In this document: positions 49,470 to 58,300 of the stretch, one piece after another | Layout of the letters: the number at the start of each line of letters is the position of its first letter | Position numbering within the stretch: the stretch's first letter is position 1 | DNA from: Bacteroidetes bacterium HGW-Bacteroidetes-4 | GTDB lineage: Bacteria; Bacteroidota; Bacteroidia; Bacteroidales; SZUA-534 | Assembly: GCA_002840905.1 (NCBI GenBank) | Contig: PHDD01000011.1 | Coordinates: forward strand, 1 to 64,000 | Direction: 5' to 3' | Length of the DNA stretch: 64,000 nucleotides | Program-made: the position numbers and the translations under genes | Notes under the pieces: model-generated | The model's database searches: none | Told to the model about the DNA's origin: nothing | What the model saw: only the letters and a program-made list of their open reading frames with translations

Positions 49470-50263
49470 TAAACCGAAACTTCTCCTTTAATGTGCGGAT
49501 GGGCTTCGTAATTGTCTAAACGAAAATCGTTGTAAGTAAAACTAAAAATATCTTTAACCTCAGGATTTATCCACATTTGCGGCAGTTTTTTAGGTTCGCG
49601 GCTTAGTTGCAGCTTTACCTGTTCCTGGTGGTTCAAATAAATATGAACATCGCCAAAGGTATGAATAAACTCGCCGGGCTGCAAACCGGTAACCTGTGCC
49701 ACCATATATGTTAATAATGCATACGAAGCAATATTAAACGGCACGCCCAAAAACACATCAGCACTGCGTTGATACAACTGACACGAAAGTTTTCCACTGT
49801 TTACATAAAACTGGAAAAAAGCGTGACAGGGAGGCAAAGCCATATTTTCGATATCGCCGGCATTCCAGGCACTAACAATCAGGCGGCGTGAATGCGGATT
49901 GGTTTTAATATCGTGAATCAACTGGGTAATTTGATCGAGGTGCGAACCGTCGGGTTTTGGCCATGAGCGCCATTGGTAACCGTAAACATGACCCAGTTCC
50001 CCGTCCTTGTCGGCCCAATCGTTCCAGATTCGCACGCCGTTTTCCTGCAGGTATTTCACGTTGGTGTCGCCTTTCAAAAACCAAAGCAACTCGTGAATAA
50101 TCGATTTAAGGTGTAGCTTTTTGGTAGTTACACAAGGGAACCCTTCCTGCAAATCGAAACGCATCTGGTAACCAAAGGTGCTGATGGTCCCGGTTCCGGT
50201 ACGGTCTTCTTTTTTAGTGCCGTTCTTTAGCACGTGGCGCATTAAATCGAGGTATTGAATCAT
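49469..50263 (-). CDS. thyA: Thymidylate synthase
   Basis: ThyA methylates dUMP to dTMP and oxidises methylene-tetrahydrofolate to dihydrofolate, the substrate of the next gene. The active-site cysteine lies in '[12 protein letters not shown]' and the dUMP/folate-binding block '[20 protein letters not shown]' follows. The length, 264 residues, equals that of the E. coli enzyme. The stop overlaps the folA start. The -7 box is at 50288-50281. Confidence 0.97.
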   Translation of the reverse strand: MIQYLDLMRHVLKNGTKKEDRTGTGTISTFGYQMRFDLQEGFPCVTTKKLHLKSIIHELLWFLKGDTNVKYLQENGVRIWNDWADKDGELGHVYGYQWRSWPKPDGSHLDQITQLIHDIKTNPHSRRLIVSAWNAGDIENMALPPCHAFFQFYVNSGKLSCQLYQRSADVFLGVPFNIASYALLTYMVAQVTGLQPGEFIHTFGDVHIYLNHQEQVKLQLSREPKKLPQMWINPEVKDIFSFTYNDFRLDNYEAHPHIKGEVSV

Positions 50264-50280
50264 TTTATTAAAATTTAATG

Positions 50281-50288
50281 CAAAAATA
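50281..50288 (-). promoter_or_regulatory. -7 box for thyA-folA
   Basis: Minus strand reads TATTTTTG, an exact TAnnTTTG match, 17 bases before the thyA ATG at 50263. Confidence 0.55.
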
Positions 50289-50389
50289 GTACATTCGATT
50301 TACCAATAAAGGATTGTTTATGGATAGCCCAAAATTGTTGAAAAGTTTTGTGCCGTTGCTTGTATCGATGCAATAAAAAACCACTCTTT

Positions 50390-51661
50390 TTAAAACCGGT
50401 GCCTCAGCACCTGGTTGCCAATGCGGCAGTTTAAACAAAGACGGAAATTGCAGTAATTGTTTTTTAATTGAATCAGGGCCTGTGTGTCAAAGGCTGTTTG
50501 TACCTCCAAACCCAACTGGTTCCAATGGGTTATTATATGGTTTTTTTCGGACGGAATTTCAGTAAGCCACGAAAGCGCTTTCTCAGTATAAGCATTGTTG
50601 CGATGGGCTTTACCATAAAAAAACACGAAGGGAACCACGGTATTGATCACCAAATTATAAAACGAAGCATTCCCCAGATGTTTGGTCTTATATGGCGACT
50701 CGTTTGAAAAGGTATAATGGGTGTTCCAATATTCTGATGCCTGAAGGGTGAAAAGCGAATGCAAATCACTCACTTTTTCAATCTCGAGGATTTTTGAGAG
50801 TAAGGATGACGATTTATAAATCAGTGCAGCGAACTGTGCCAGGCGGATGGTTGGAAAATTAACCGGACGCAATTTGGAGAATTTCCACAAATGACCGGAA
50901 TTGCTTTTTAACTGAAATTTAGCAGCCAGATGCCTGTAGTCGGCCTCCAACTGTTTTTCATAGTTACTGGCTGGATTTTCAGGAATTAAACCGGCTTGAC
51001 CAAAAAGCAACGCCTCAATCAGCGGCAATTTATCTTTATGTTTGGCCAGATAAATAAGCGGAAGGCTGCGGGCCAGCATTTCAAAAGGCTGACTGTTGGT
51101 TTTAAATCCAAAGTTTGCAGCCAGCGATTGGTAAAAGGTTTCTTCCCAATTATTTTTATTTTGGATAAAACGCTCCTCAATTTGTTGCGCTTTTTGACTT
51201 AAGCGCTCTACCAGCAAGGCCTCTTTCCATTGTAAAATGGTAAACGCATCAACCTTAGCAATAAACGATTCGCAGGGAACCCATTGCTGGCTTTGCATCA
51301 GGTAAACATACTGCTCATAAACGCCGCGTGGAGCAATCAGTTGCAATACCGGAACTTTTTCACCCGACTCACGCCTGATATCCACATCGGGGTTGGCAAC
51401 CACGTGTAATATTACATTATCGTAAGCTTTATCGTTTTGATGCTGATGCTTTAACCACTCCGATGCATTCACATGAATCTCCACATTCCCTGCCCACAGG
51501 GTATCGTCGATTTTGATTTTGGCATTAAAAAAATCTGGCCCGGAATCGTGATTGTGCTCGCCCGCCGAATATACTTCAATTATGCGGCCATCGGTTAAGG
51601 TTAGGGGTAGCTGCTGATGCAACTGATATTTCCACAGGTAATGCAAAAACGATTCTTGCAT
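50390..51661 (-). CDS. DUF2851 family protein
   Basis: A 423-residue soluble protein of the DUF2851 family, a Bacteroidota/Chlorobi-type family without known function. 'MQESFLHYLWKYQ', 'GEHNHDSGPDFFNAKIKI' and 'AGNVEIHVNASEWLKHQH' are the diagnostic N-terminal blocks; the His/Asp/Glu-rich first block could bind a metal or act in a nuclease-like site, but this is inference. Four cysteines lie near the C terminus ('CNFRLCLNCRIG'). It is located upstream of thyA on the same strand with 126 bases between. Confidence 0.82.
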   Translation of the reverse strand: MQESFLHYLWKYQLHQQLPLTLTDGRIIEVYSAGEHNHDSGPDFFNAKIKIDDTLWAGNVEIHVNASEWLKHQHQNDKAYDNVILHVVANPDVDIRRESGEKVPVLQLIAPRGVYEQYVYLMQSQQWVPCESFIAKVDAFTILQWKEALLVERLSQKAQQIEERFIQNKNNWEETFYQSLAANFGFKTNSQPFEMLARSLPLIYLAKHKDKLPLIEALLFGQAGLIPENPASNYEKQLEADYRHLAAKFQLKSNSGHLWKFSKLRPVNFPTIRLAQFAALIYKSSSLLSKILEIEKVSDLHSLFTLQASEYWNTHYTFSNESPYKTKHLGNASFYNLVINTVVPFVFFYGKAHRNNAYTEKALSWLTEIPSEKNHIITHWNQLGLEVQTAFDTQALIQLKNNYCNFRLCLNCRIGNQVLRHRF

Positions 51662-51780
51662 GGCTGATAGTTTTGGAACAAAAAAGCAATCAAAGGTTAA
51701 AATTATTCGAAAAATATTACATTCGAAAGATTAACCCTTGATTTATTTACCAACAAACAGTAACGATTCAATTTTTTGGC

Positions 51781-52488
51781 TTATTTCTCCAGAGTCAGCC
51801 TGTTTATTTCTTCAAATATTTGAATTAAATGAGCCGGTATTTTGGGTTTCAGATGGTTTTTATGGATAAAATGTTTCAGCTCGCTGGCTATTTCAGGAAA
51901 CTGCTTCAACACATTTCTCCTGCTTAGCGATAGTTTGTGCAGGCTTTGGTTAACCTGATAAAAATAAAACTGTTTTTCGTAAAACACCCCTAATTTCCCA
52001 TCGGCTGGGTAACAGCTTATTTGTGCATCGATGCGTTTACGGGCCTTCAGGTAAAGGCTAACGGAATCGTTCAAAAGTTGAAAATAAAAGCCCGAAGCTA
52101 CTGTGGTGTCGGTGGTAATAAAATTGACCACTTTTTTATGCGATTCAGGAAAAGCCTGATTAAACCAGAAAGCCGACACACTTTCTTTGTCGAGTAACAC
52201 CACCCGACGAAGTTTGGGATTGTAATAATGTAACGCGTCTTTATAAATGTCGTAGCGCAGCTTTACGTTTTCATAAATCTCGCCGCCAATAAGCTGAACC
52301 GAACCATCAAACCAATCATCGCCATAAAAGGGAGTGCCTTTGTATTGCATAAAATACGATTGAAACAGTTCACCGGTCAGGTGTTGAATTCTGACAGGTT
52401 CCGTACAATTGTCCTGAGCATTTAAAGGAGCTTTCCCAATTATAACTGTAATAAGGGCGAATAGAAAAAAGCGGTTTACCATCATCAT
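51781..52488 (-). CDS. Secreted protein of unknown function, last gene of TonB receptor operon 2
   Basis: A 235-residue exported protein (signal peptide about 4-24, ending LNAQ). No domain is recognised; the mature part mixes beta strands ('YGDDWFDGSVQLIGGEIYEN') with a C-terminal helical part. It starts directly after the stop of the preceding gene (no gap), so it belongs to the receptor operon 58027-51781. Genes of this kind often sit at the end of Bacteroidota receptor operons. Role unknown. Confidence 0.7.
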   Translation of the reverse strand: MMMVNRFFLFALITVIIGKAPLNAQDNCTEPVRIQHLTGELFQSYFMQYKGTPFYGDDWFDGSVQLIGGEIYENVKLRYDIYKDALHYYNPKLRRVVLLDKESVSAFWFNQAFPESHKKVVNFITTDTTVASGFYFQLLNDSVSLYLKARKRIDAQISCYPADGKLGVFYEKQFYFYQVNQSLHKLSLSRRNVLKQFPEIASELKHFIHKNHLKPKIPAHLIQIFEEINRLTLEK

Positions 52489-54204
52489 TTATTGCACGTT
52501 AAAGGTTTTTTTTACAAGCACAAATTCCCCTTTTGAGTTAACACCTTCAATAACAACATCAAAAGTTCCCTTTTCGTCGGATGTATAAAACTCAAACTGA
52601 AGGGTATTATCTCCGGTTAAATTCACACCCGGATTCCAGTATAAAGGTTGCCTAAAATCGGGCAGGTTGGGTTGTGCTCCTTTCGAATAATCGGGAAAAT
52701 GAAAACTAACCCGGTGCTGGTAAAGCTGCAATTCAACCAATTCGTTGTATGCCGATTGGGTTTGCTTCCAAAAATTCATTTTATGGGTCCATATAAAAAC
52801 CAAACCGTTTTCAAAAAACAAATCGCCGTAGAACCTTGCCTGTGATTTTACATCGACCCGCTTAATATCGGCCGTATTTAATTGGGCCAATTTACCGGAT
52901 TCAACCAGAGGAACCCCATCGACAAAAACCAAAGGGTTGTGCTTTATTAAATGGTTAGGCCCGTCGATTATTGAAAATCGAAAATCCCCATCCACCTTCC
53001 GGTACCTGATGTAAGGAAGGATTTCTTTGGCTATCTCGGCAAAATCGGTTAAATCAACAAAATCGGCCGGAAAAACCACATCAGTTAATTTACCGCTCAA
53101 AAAACGCTGTGCAAAAGGAAGCGCATCGGGTAAATCAGGAGGTAAAAGCACATGGTTACTCAGCTGAAATGCCTTTGCCACCGTCGATTTTTGAAGATTA
53201 AGCGTATCGGTACTGGGTTTGTAGCCAAGCAACCTTTTATGAGTTGAACTCATTGGCTCCGGTTTTAAAAAGCCGTCAAAAACATTGAAACTTACTTCGG
53301 ATAAGGGCTTCATTGAGTGATAATCAAAAGCATTAAAATAAACGCTTGCCTTGCCATAATTGCCGGATAAATAAAAGCAGAAATTGCCCAGGCTGTCGGT
53401 TAAGTGATACTGCATACGTATCACACTATCTTCAAAAGTCAGTAAAACCGCTGCATTTGGAATTCCTTGCAAGCTTTTTTTGTATACCAATTGTCCCCTG
53501 ATTTTTATACCGGAATAAACGGCTTCATCTGATTTTAAGTCCTGAGTCGTGATGGTTCCTGTTTCAAACTTTGACATCAGGTTGTAATTTTCCATTTGAC
53601 TTTCCAACACCGATGGTGTTTTTACCGATAAGGAGCCCCAAAACGTTTCATTCAGTTCTGGCGGAAGGGAAACCTGCACATTAACTTTGCTGCGCTGCCG
53701 GTACTTTTCTTTATCGACAATTACCCTGATATTTTGTGTTACTGGTACACCCGGAGAACTGTCGGTTAATTCAGGTAAAACCAAATTTGATTCGTACAAG
53801 GGCTGGTTTTTCCCAAACCGGTTTGTGACATAGAGCCATTGGCTGGCAATCACCGGGTTTTTCCAGCGTTTTGATTCATCGGTATAAATTCGCAACTTGT
53901 AATTACCAGTAGTAAGGGTATCGGGTATTTCGAAATACCCTTGTGCTTTTCCCCCAAGCAGTTGCAGCAGGTACCCACGAATAAAAACCGAGTCAGCAGT
54001 CAGCAAATCGATGTATAGGGTTTGATCGACAACCGGCAGTTGTTTACTCAGGAAACAAATAGCCTTAACATATGCCACGTCGCCCGAAACATAGCAATAC
54101 CTGTCGGTTTGCATACCCACAAGCCAGGTATTACCTGAAGCGAAAAGGGTTCCACTGCATAGTATCAGCGTAAGGTATATTAGGGTATTTTTAAATAGCT
54201 GCAT
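52489..54204 (-). CDS. Macroglobulin-like (MG2-type) secreted protein with TonB-plug-like C-terminal segment
   Basis: A 571-residue exported protein (signal peptide about 1-22). The N-terminal part ('TDRYCYVSGDVAYVKAICFL', then 'GNYKLRIYTDE') resembles MG2 domains of alpha-2-macroglobulin-like proteins. A segment at about 420-475 ('LVFVDGVPLVESGKLAQLN', 'DIKRVDVKSQARFYGDLFF') mimics the plug of TonB receptors ('vvvDGvp....l..i...dI..i.v....a.yG'), but no barrel follows. It contains no thioester motif that I can see. It lies between the DUF4249 gene (8-base gap) and the last operon gene (no gap). Probably a periplasmic or surface accessory of receptor 2. Confidence 0.72.
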   Translation of the reverse strand: MQLFKNTLIYLTLILCSGTLFASGNTWLVGMQTDRYCYVSGDVAYVKAICFLSKQLPVVDQTLYIDLLTADSVFIRGYLLQLLGGKAQGYFEIPDTLTTGNYKLRIYTDESKRWKNPVIASQWLYVTNRFGKNQPLYESNLVLPELTDSSPGVPVTQNIRVIVDKEKYRQRSKVNVQVSLPPELNETFWGSLSVKTPSVLESQMENYNLMSKFETGTITTQDLKSDEAVYSGIKIRGQLVYKKSLQGIPNAAVLLTFEDSVIRMQYHLTDSLGNFCFYLSGNYGKASVYFNAFDYHSMKPLSEVSFNVFDGFLKPEPMSSTHKRLLGYKPSTDTLNLQKSTVAKAFQLSNHVLLPPDLPDALPFAQRFLSGKLTDVVFPADFVDLTDFAEIAKEILPYIRYRKVDGDFRFSIIDGPNHLIKHNPLVFVDGVPLVESGKLAQLNTADIKRVDVKSQARFYGDLFFENGLVFIWTHKMNFWKQTQSAYNELVELQLYQHRVSFHFPDYSKGAQPNLPDFRQPLYWNPGVNLTGDNTLQFEFYTSDEKGTFDVVIEGVNSKGEFVLVKKTFNVQ

Positions 54205-54212
54205 AGTAATCT

Positions 54213-55319
54213 TTAATTAACCCAAAAGGGGAATTTTTGAACCGATGCCTGGGTCGAAGAAATATCAGGAAAAGAATCGACCGGCGTAACCACAACCTTA
54301 TTATCGTAAGTCAGAAACAAATGACTTATTTTAGAAGTTAAAGCCGAGGCAGAAAAATAACCAAAAACCTGTTCCGTGCTATCCGAAATGCACTTTACAT
54401 TACCAAAAATCTGTGTTTCAACCGGATCGAATAATTGGCCGGAAGCCTCTTGTTGTTTATATACGGCTTCCCAAAACTTAAAGGCCGACTCGCTCAACGA
54501 ATATTGGTTCACTTTAAAGATGGCTCCATGCTGAGCATAGTGTATATAAGCCGTCTCAAAAATTCGATTGCCTGTGGAATCAATCTCAACACTGTCGATG
54601 GTTATTTTCATGGTCATGAGTGCTTTTGTTACAAAATCGAGCGGATAATCTTCCACTTTCTGATTTTGATACAGATTGCCGTTCAACACCTGAACAAAGC
54701 CACTGGATAAGGAACTAAAAGGACGGACAATATAATAGGTGGTTAAAAACGGCACGGTAGGATAAGTTTGAGTAGTCTGGAAAATCGCTTGATACTCATA
54801 GCGGTAAAACGGAGTATAGGCATTAAAATCACCGCTGACCAACAATTGTAATCCCGGATCGTTGTGCTCAACATAACCCTGTCCCTCAATTCTTTCGAGC
54901 CATTGATTCATATAAAACGTACCTCTTATTTTTGCTACAGGAGCGCTCTGTAATAAAACTTCCCAATCAGAAGCATAGGTTTTTCCCTCGGGCGAAATGG
55001 CAAGCAGGCGGTACCTGTAATTGTACAAACCTTTGAAGGCACTTGACTGATAATACCCCTGGCGTTTTTCACTAAACAAATGATGTTGCCCGTTTTCATC
55101 TTCGACAAACACTGTAAAGCCTGAAGCGGGTTCAAATACCGATTTCTCATTAAAAGCAACCGAACGGTTTATTTTAACAACATGCACTTCATCCTGATCC
55201 GTTATCTGCCCTTCAAAAACCAGAAAGCCTCCCTGAACATCAATTTCAGGCATAAAAGGTTCTTCGCAACCAACAAGGCTGAATAGTATAAGTAGCAGTA
55301 TATAAACTCGATGTTGCAT
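54213..55319 (-). CDS. DUF4249 family lipoprotein, partner of receptor 2
   Basis: A 368-residue lipoprotein (lipobox 'LVGC', Cys18). 'GFLVFEGQITDQDEVHVVKINRS' and 'SLSESAFKFWEAVYKQQ' are DUF4249 patterns. It starts 2 bases after the receptor stop, the same arrangement as at 46 kb. It is the full-length form of the family, about 85 residues longer than the partner of receptor 1. It is probably an outer-membrane accessory lipoprotein; the ligand is unknown. Confidence 0.87.
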   Translation of the reverse strand: MQHRVYILLLILFSLVGCEEPFMPEIDVQGGFLVFEGQITDQDEVHVVKINRSVAFNEKSVFEPASGFTVFVEDENGQHHLFSEKRQGYYQSSAFKGLYNYRYRLLAISPEGKTYASDWEVLLQSAPVAKIRGTFYMNQWLERIEGQGYVEHNDPGLQLLVSGDFNAYTPFYRYEYQAIFQTTQTYPTVPFLTTYYIVRPFSSLSSGFVQVLNGNLYQNQKVEDYPLDFVTKALMTMKITIDSVEIDSTGNRIFETAYIHYAQHGAIFKVNQYSLSESAFKFWEAVYKQQEASGQLFDPVETQIFGNVKCISDSTEQVFGYFSASALTSKISHLFLTYDNKVVVTPVDSFPDISSTQASVQKFPFWVN

Positions 55320-55321
55320 GG

Positions 55322-58027
55322 TTAAAAACTTAAATTAATAGTAAGTGAAGGAATGGGAACCCCGATAATTGACAACTGGTACAAACCAAACCTTTGGTAA
55401 TTATTGCCTAAACTGGGAATATCCTTTTTATAAAATACCGAATAAATATTCTTGTGGCCATAAACATTGTACACCGAGAGCGTGAAACTGGGATGAACCT
55501 TTTTAGTAATATTCAAAAACCCCTCGTAGGTTAATGACAAATCGAGTCGGTGATAAGCGGGTAAACGGTATTTGTTGCGGTCAGAATAATATACAACTTC
55601 GGTATTATGAAACGAATATTTTTGTTCAGGAAAAGTAGCCGGCCTACCGCTGCTGAAAAGAAAATTAGAACCCACCGTCCAACGTCGTGATAACTGATAA
55701 TTGGCCGAAAGGGTTAAATCGTGTAAACGGTGGTTATAACCCGGATAATAATTGCCCTGATTAATCACTTCTTCAGGAAAACTACTTTGAGTGCTTACTT
55801 CCGATTTTGAAAGCGTATAACTAAACCAGCCGGTAAGATTCCCCTTGTTTTTCTTTAACATCAGCTCCAAGCCATAAGAACGGGCATTGGCATCAATCAC
55901 ATCGCGCTCAATGGCGGGGTTCATACTCAGTACAGCGCCATTCTTGTATTCCAAAACATGATTGGTTTTTTTATAGTACAATTCAACCGAAGTTTCAACC
56001 GAATTATTCATCAGGTTTTTAAAATACCCCAGCGCCCATTGCTGATTAAACAAGGGTTTGATGTTTATATCGGCCGACTTCCAATAATCAGCCGGAGTGG
56101 CCGATGAGGTGTTTGAAATTAAATGCTGGTATTGCCGGGTAATGTTGTATCCCAATTTAACCGAGCTGCTTTCGTCAAGTCCGTATTTTAAACCTAAACG
56201 GGGTTCCAAACCCTGATAAAGCTTAATCAAATCACCCTTTTTAAAAGTTTTAACCGATTCCACCGTGTTATCGTTCAAAGGCTGGTTTTCTTCATAGATA
56301 AACACATCGGCGGCACCTAATTTTGAATACCACGAATAACGTAAACCAGCTGACAGGTTCAGTTTTTCGGTAAACTTATAGCTGCTCTGAATAAAAACCG
56401 CCCCTTCAAGCGCTTTTTCATCAGGTAAACTTAAAGGAACTGCTTCCGAATCTGCACCCAATGGATTACGTGTTCCTGATTTTAACAGGTAACCGATAGC
56501 TTCGGCACCGGTAGTTAAACTGCTTTTAGGCAAATGCCAGCTCCACTCCAAACGACTGTTAACCTGAGAAATGCCTGAATTGATTTCGTGGGCGCTATTG
56601 GCATACTCAATATTACTTACTGTGCTTGCAAATTGAGTGAACGAAAGGCTTGCACGAAGCACCATCTCTTCAGTTACATAATGATTCAGATTTAATCCGG
56701 CAGTTGTTGAGTTGTAATTGTATTCTGTTTTGCTGGCATACTTAAAATAATCGGAGCTATAGTAACCAAACAAACTCAGGTTACTTTTTTTGCTCAGTTT
56801 TACGTCGATTTTGCCCAGCAAATCGTAGAAACTGGCCTTGCTGTTTCTTATATCTATGTTGGGCATTTGCTTTAACAGCCAGTTGGAATAAGTGGTTCGT
56901 GCCCCCAGTATAAACGAAACCCGGTTTTCGAGAATGGGGCCTTCCAAAAAAAGGGAACTGTTTAAAATGCCTATCCCCGCTTTCCCTTTTACTTTGCTTG
57001 TGTCGGGTACCTTTAATTGAATTTCCATAGCAGATGCAACCCGGGTTCCCAAACCGGCTGGTTGGGTTCCCTTATGCAGGTTAACCGAACTTATGGCATT
57101 GGGTATAAATGCACTAAACATACCAAACAGATGGGCTGCATTATAAACCGGAGCATTGTTTAGCAAAACAAGATTTTGATCTACATTTCCGCCACGTACA
57201 TTAAAACCCGACGATAATTCGCCGGCAACATTTACTCCGGGTAAAAGGGTCATACTTTTAATGATATCGGCTTCACCCATAAGTACCGGTAGTTTGTTAA
57301 TACTTTTCATGTCCATGAAAACGAGCCCCATTTGAGCCCGGTTCACATTATTGTGGCCGCCATCGGCAGTAACTGTTACTGCATCAATGGCAATGGGAGC
57401 TTCCATGAGTTCCACATTTAATTCTCCGTGGCTTAATACCTGGGCTTCAATAACCTGACTTTCCAAACCCATGAATGAATATGTCAACTGGGTGGTTCCT
57501 TCAGGCAAATACAAGGTATAATGCCCTGAATAATCGGTAACCGTTTGTTTGTTATTTTTTTTTTCGATTACCAGTGCTCCGGGAAGCGGCTCATTGGTTT
57601 TACCAAAAAGAACGGTACCTTCTACTTTATTTAGTTTGTACTTTCCTTTTTCCATTGGGCTCCCAACCACCCGCACAAAATCATATCCCTGGTTTCGTTC
57701 AAAATAGGTATAGCTTTCGGGAATTAAAATGATATTGTGTTCCTGCATTACAATATGGGCCAAATCGTAAGGACTTAGTGCCTGCTCCAAAACAAATTGC
57801 AGTGTTTTATCGGGATCAGCATTCTTAAGCACCACCCTATCAATCCAATTTTTTTTATAAAAAAAACGAACTTGATGGGTATGCTCCATCACCGCAAAAA
57901 AATCAGTCAGGTTGTAACCGCTGAAATCTTCGTTCAATCGCGATTCCAAAACGGATTGCGCCGATAAATTCTTTAAGTCAACCGTGGTAAAAAGCAAGGT
58001 TAGCCCTAAAACAAAAAGTGTTCTCAA
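55322..58027 (-). CDS. TonB-dependent receptor with STN and CarboxypepD-like domains (receptor 2)
   Basis: A 901-residue outer-membrane receptor. Signal peptide (about 1-23), STN (secretin/TonB N-terminal) domain (about 35-105, 'LSAQSVLESRLNEDFSGYNL'), carboxypeptidase-like domain (about 133-215), plug ('KSMTLLPGVNVAGELSSGFN', 'VRGGNVDQNLVLLNNAPVYN') and a barrel ending 'TINLSF'. An STN domain is typical of receptors controlled by an anti-sigma/ECF pair, but none is adjacent. The start is TTG 58027: the codon just before it is TAG and no ATG is available. First gene of the operon to 51781. A TATCTTTA at 58063-58056 may be the -7 element. Confidence 0.93.
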   Translation of the reverse strand: MRTLFVLGLTLLFTTVDLKNLSAQSVLESRLNEDFSGYNLTDFFAVMEHTHQVRFFYKKNWIDRVVLKNADPDKTLQFVLEQALSPYDLAHIVMQEHNIILIPESYTYFERNQGYDFVRVVGSPMEKGKYKLNKVEGTVLFGKTNEPLPGALVIEKKNNKQTVTDYSGHYTLYLPEGTTQLTYSFMGLESQVIEAQVLSHGELNVELMEAPIAIDAVTVTADGGHNNVNRAQMGLVFMDMKSINKLPVLMGEADIIKSMTLLPGVNVAGELSSGFNVRGGNVDQNLVLLNNAPVYNAAHLFGMFSAFIPNAISSVNLHKGTQPAGLGTRVASAMEIQLKVPDTSKVKGKAGIGILNSSLFLEGPILENRVSFILGARTTYSNWLLKQMPNIDIRNSKASFYDLLGKIDVKLSKKSNLSLFGYYSSDYFKYASKTEYNYNSTTAGLNLNHYVTEEMVLRASLSFTQFASTVSNIEYANSAHEINSGISQVNSRLEWSWHLPKSSLTTGAEAIGYLLKSGTRNPLGADSEAVPLSLPDEKALEGAVFIQSSYKFTEKLNLSAGLRYSWYSKLGAADVFIYEENQPLNDNTVESVKTFKKGDLIKLYQGLEPRLGLKYGLDESSSVKLGYNITRQYQHLISNTSSATPADYWKSADINIKPLFNQQWALGYFKNLMNNSVETSVELYYKKTNHVLEYKNGAVLSMNPAIERDVIDANARSYGLELMLKKNKGNLTGWFSYTLSKSEVSTQSSFPEEVINQGNYYPGYNHRLHDLTLSANYQLSRRWTVGSNFLFSSGRPATFPEQKYSFHNTEVVYYSDRNKYRLPAYHRLDLSLTYEGFLNITKKVHPSFTLSVYNVYGHKNIYSVFYKKDIPSLGNNYQRFGLYQLSIIGVPIPSLTINLSF

Positions 58028-58055
58028 CTAAAGGTGTGGTTTTATAATTTCGCCT

Positions 58056-58063
58056 TAAAGATA
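58056..58063 (-). promoter_or_regulatory. Possible -7 element for receptor 2
   Basis: Minus strand reads TATCTTTA, one mismatch to TAnnTTTG. The same TATCTTTAAGG string occurs before lpxK (242-252), so it may be a variant used here. Confidence 0.3.
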
Positions 58064-58271
58064 GGTTTTAATACATACTTCCAAAATGCTTTTGCTTACC
58101 ATATATACTTTGTGAAAAAAAATACACCATTTAACTAAAAATATCTACCTTAACTAAATTAATCTGCGATAATATCTGAAAGTCACCTTCAATAAAATTC
58201 ATAAAACCAACTTAAGGTAGAAGCCTGTTTCATCTTTTTTAGCATATACTATTCTAAAATCAATAATTTAT

Positions 58272-58279
58272 TAACTTTA
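58272..58279 (+). promoter_or_regulatory. Possible -7 element for the channel gene
   Basis: TAACTTTA, one mismatch to TAnnTTTG, 21 bases before the ATG at 58301. Confidence 0.3.
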
Positions 58280-58300
58280 AGCGTTCATACATCCAAAATT

